From NCBI GenBank assembly GCA_030607635.1, contig JAUWJP010000062.1, positions 1 through 8,220 on the forward strand: a DNA stretch of 8,220 bases, given 5' to 3'. The notes below the pieces were generated by a model. It was not told the DNA's origin. It saw only the letters and a list, made by a program, of their open reading frames with translations, and made no database searches. Made by a program: the position numbers and the translations under genes. This document shows, one piece after another, positions 6,365-8,220 of this stretch (its first letter is position 1; the number at the start of each line of letters is the position of its first letter). The DNA comes from Candidatus Aminicenantota bacterium. Its GTDB lineage: Bacteria; Acidobacteriota; Aminicenantia; Aminicenantales; Aminicenantaceae.

Positions 6365-6868
6365 GTGAGTCAATGCAAAATATGCGGCAAAAATATTGAC
6401 CCTAAAATTCCCTTTTTCGTCATTTCCTTCAACAAAGAAGCTATCGAGAACGGAACCAGGAAAATAATCCAATCCGAGGAAGGAGCTTCTATCTGTGAAG
6501 AATGCGGCAAGGAAGGCCTTGCTTCAGTTCTCAGGCACCTGAAGCTCATCCATGATTCTGATACTGAGCTCAATCAAAAGATGCAATCCATAGAAAAATC
6601 AATCAATATGGAAGCTTTGATGAAAGAATTTGGAATTTCAGGGGAAAAAGTGGGAACCAAGAATCAATATCTGGCAAAATGTCCCTTCCACGATCAAGAG
6701 GCATCTTTCTTAATCGACGCTAAGACAAAGGAATATTTTTGCTTCTGTGAAGGATTGAGAGGAGACGTTTTCAGCTTCGTCATCAATTACGATAGAGACG
6801 TCAACCATAAACACATGACTTTGAAACAGGCCGTTGATTATTTGATGGAAAAATTCCCGATTCAATAG
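6350..6868 (+). CDS. Small protein with N-terminal Cys4 motif and CHC2-like zinc finger; function unknown
   Basis: A 172-residue cytoplasmic protein (167 if started at GTG 6365). The N-terminal part has CKIC (Cys9, Cys12) and CEEC (Cys49, Cys52), a likely zinc ribbon. A charged helical linker (about 55-95) follows. The C-terminal part resembles the DnaG zinc-binding domain: 'YLAKCPFHDQEASFLID' with Cys111 and His114, then 'EYFCFCEGLRGDVFSFVI' with Cys131 and Cys133, then an 'AVDYLMEKF' helix. Primases normally have C-x2-H ... C-x2-C; here the last pair is C-x-C, so the fourth ligand is shifted by one. No TOPRIM or polymerase domain follows, so it is not a primase. It may bind nucleic acid. 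It sits 67 nt after recO and 50 nt before the peptidase gene. A weak TATAAA (6325-6330) upstream may be a -10 box. I do not recognise a named family for the whole protein. Confidence 0.75.
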   Translation: MKGENVSQCKICGKNIDPKIPFFVISFNKEAIENGTRKIIQSEEGASICEECGKEGLASVLRHLKLIHDSDTELNQKMQSIEKSINMEALMKEFGISGEKVGTKNQYLAKCPFHDQEASFLIDAKTKEYFCFCEGLRGDVFSFVINYDRDVNHKHMTLKQAVDYLMEKFPIQ

Positions 6869-6918
6869 CTTGCACTCTTCATAATATTACCCGGATAAAG
6901 TCTAAAAGGAGAAAAAAG

Positions 6919-8220
6919 ATGCGATTTAAACGAACTCTGTTAATTTTCGCTATTTTCTTTTTGTTTGTCGGAGTAACCTCCCGTTCCCTCGCTGATGAAG
7001 GCATGTGGATGCCACATCAGATGAAAGACCTCAACCTCAAGGATTTAGGCCTTAAGATGAACCCGGATGACCTTTACAAAAAGGACGGAACAGGCCTGAT
7101 GAGCGCAGTGGTCTATCTGGGTGGCGGGACTGGAGGATTTGTAAGCCGCGAGGGCCTTATTCTGACAAATCATCATGTAGCTTTCGGCGCCTTGCAGCGA
7201 GCTTCTACTGAGAAAAAAGACCGCATTAAAAACGGGTTTATTGCCTGGGGTAAAGGCGAAGAAATCTCTGCCAAAGGATACATTGCGGATGTTCTTTTAG
7301 GATATGAAAAGGTCACAAATGAGATCTTATACAGTCTAAGTCCTCAAATGTCTTACATGGAAAAATATAATGCCATCGACAGAGCAAAGAAAAAATTGAT
7401 TGCCAGAACAGAAAAGAAAGGAAAAGACATCCGTTGCACTGTGGCTAGCATGTACAGCGGAAACGAATATTACCTTTTTCGGTTTAAAAGAATAAAGGAC
7501 ATCCGACTCGCCTACGCCCCGCCGCAGGATCTCGGAACTTTTGGCGGGGACATAGACAATTGGATGTGGCCTCGGCACACATGTGATTTTGCGTTCTTAA
7601 GGGCTTATGTTTCAGAGGATAATGTTGGCGTTGATTTCAGTCCAGACAATGTCCCCTATAAGCCAAAATCCGTATTGAAGATCTCTCTCGATGGTTTCAA
7701 AGAAGGAGATTTTACTTTTGTCATGGGATATCCTGGAAGGACCTACAGAAATTATACTATTTCAGAACTTCAATTTGATATGGACACCTTGTTGAAAAGA
7801 ATGGAAATCTATAAAGATACTATCGCCTTCTTTGAAAAGGCTGGAGAAGAGTCGAGAAAGATTCAAATCAAATATGCACGTTTGATTACAGGGCTCAATA
7901 ACTCTCTAAAAAATTATCAGGGAAAAATTGAGGGAATAGGGAAAATATTTGTCGTTGACCGGAAAAAATCCCAAGAAAAGGATTTTCTGGAATGGGTGAA
8001 TAAAGACCGGGAAAGACAGAAGAAGTGTGGAGAAATCCTGGGAAAAGTAAAGAGTTTTATGCAAAAATATTCCGTGTATTACTGGAAAAATAACTTACTC
8101 TCAGGACTTGTGAATTCTTATCTTGGCGCAGCTGTACTTGCCCAGGGATACAAAGTTTGGAGGACTGCCGAAGAGAGGCAGAAACCAGATATGGAAAGAG
8201 AGCCTTCTTACCAAGAGCGG
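6919..8220 (+). CDS. Secreted S46-family dipeptidyl peptidase, 3'-truncated by the window edge
   Basis: The frame is open from ATG 6919 to the window end, giving 434 residues of a family that is usually around 700. AGGAG (6907-6911) lies 7 nt before the ATG. Residues 1-25 are a signal peptide: basic 'MRFKR', a hydrophobic core and a likely cut after 'SLA', just before the family's mature start 'DEGMWMPHQM'. S46 enzymes (DPP7, DPP11) are chymotrypsin-fold serine peptidases that remove dipeptides from peptide N termini in the periplasm or at the surface. The catalytic His is in 'GLILTNHHVAFGALQ' (His85/His86) and the Asp in 'DIDNWMWPRHTCDF' (Asp223). The nucleophile Ser and the residue that sets P1 preference lie beyond the window. 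Most characterised members read TNHHC and RHTGD; here they read TNHHV and RHTCD. The helical insertion (about 285-430) that covers the active site in this family is mostly present. Specificity cannot be assigned. Confidence 0.92.
   Translation, partial: MRFKRTLLIFAIFFLFVGVTSRSLADEGMWMPHQMKDLNLKDLGLKMNPDDLYKKDGTGLMSAVVYLGGGTGGFVSREGLILTNHHVAFGALQRASTEKKDRIKNGFIAWGKGEEISAKGYIADVLLGYEKVTNEILYSLSPQMSYMEKYNAIDRAKKKLIARTEKKGKDIRCTVASMYSGNEYYLFRFKRIKDIRLAYAPPQDLGTFGGDIDNWMWPRHTCDFAFLRAYVSEDNVGVDFSPDNVPYKPKSVLKISLDGFKEGDFTFVMGYPGRTYRNYTISELQFDMDTLLKRMEIYKDTIAFFEKAGEESRKIQIKYARLITGLNNSLKNYQGKIEGIGKIFVVDRKKSQEKDFLEWVNKDRERQKKCGEILGKVKSFMQKYSVYYWKNNLLSGLVNSYLGAAVLAQGYKVWRTAEERQKPDMEREPSYQER

Noticed and set aside
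6870..6899. Promoter TTGCAC-18-GATAAA before the S46 peptidase
   Set aside because: Both boxes are weak matches and the implied start would fall just before or within the ribosome site; not strong enough to list.

Overview
The window is a compact, mostly co-directional stretch of a bacterial chromosome. Every supported gene is on the + strand: seven coding regions, the first cut at its 5' end and the last at its 3' end. Base composition leans to A/T, with A-rich runs inside genes and AGGAG-type ribosome sites before some starts. The gene content (an NtrY/NtrX pair, an exported S46 peptidase, an AGCS sodium/amino-acid symporter and RecO) points to a Gram-negative heterotroph that feeds on peptides and amino acids. 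An Acidobacteriota or Aminicenantota-like lineage would fit, but this is a weak inference from gene families, not from any marker sequence.

Region 1 (1-2339) is a two-component operon. The C-terminal part of an NtrY-type histidine kinase (PAS, HisKA, HATPase) overlaps by ATGA with an NtrX-type response regulator (REC, AAA+, Fis-type helix-turn-helix). The AAA+ domain departs from the sigma-54 activator consensus at several key positions, including the GAFTGA loop. Region 2 (2340-3820) has a good sigma-70-type promoter with an extended -10, then an AGCS-family sodium:amino-acid symporter. The promoter covers an in-frame upstream TTG and so supports the ATG at 2468 as the start.

Region 3 (3821-4181) is the only long gap. 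It holds a striking repeat: two perfectly inverted 27-nt arms, each itself a hairpin, 41 nt apart. This has the layout of a REPIN or short palindromic element and can also act as a bidirectional intrinsic terminator. A separate 9-bp hairpin precedes it. Region 4 (4182-6282) has mgtE (CBS-gated Mg2+ channel) followed 7 nt later by recO (recombination mediator). Region 5 (6350-6868) encodes a small protein with two zinc-binding motifs, the second resembling the DnaG CHC2 finger but without any primase domain. Region 6 (6919-end) is the N-terminal 434 residues of a secreted S46 dipeptidyl-peptidase-like protein with a signal peptide and the His and Asp of the catalytic triad.

Functionally, the S46 peptidase would release dipeptides outside the cytoplasm and the AGCS carrier would import amino acids with Na+. 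The NtrYX pair may sense nitrogen or redox state. This link is contextual only. I see no phage, CRISPR, toxin-antitoxin or transposase gene. The best candidates for something less described are the degenerate NtrX ATPase, the inverted repeat element and the unassigned zinc-finger protein.
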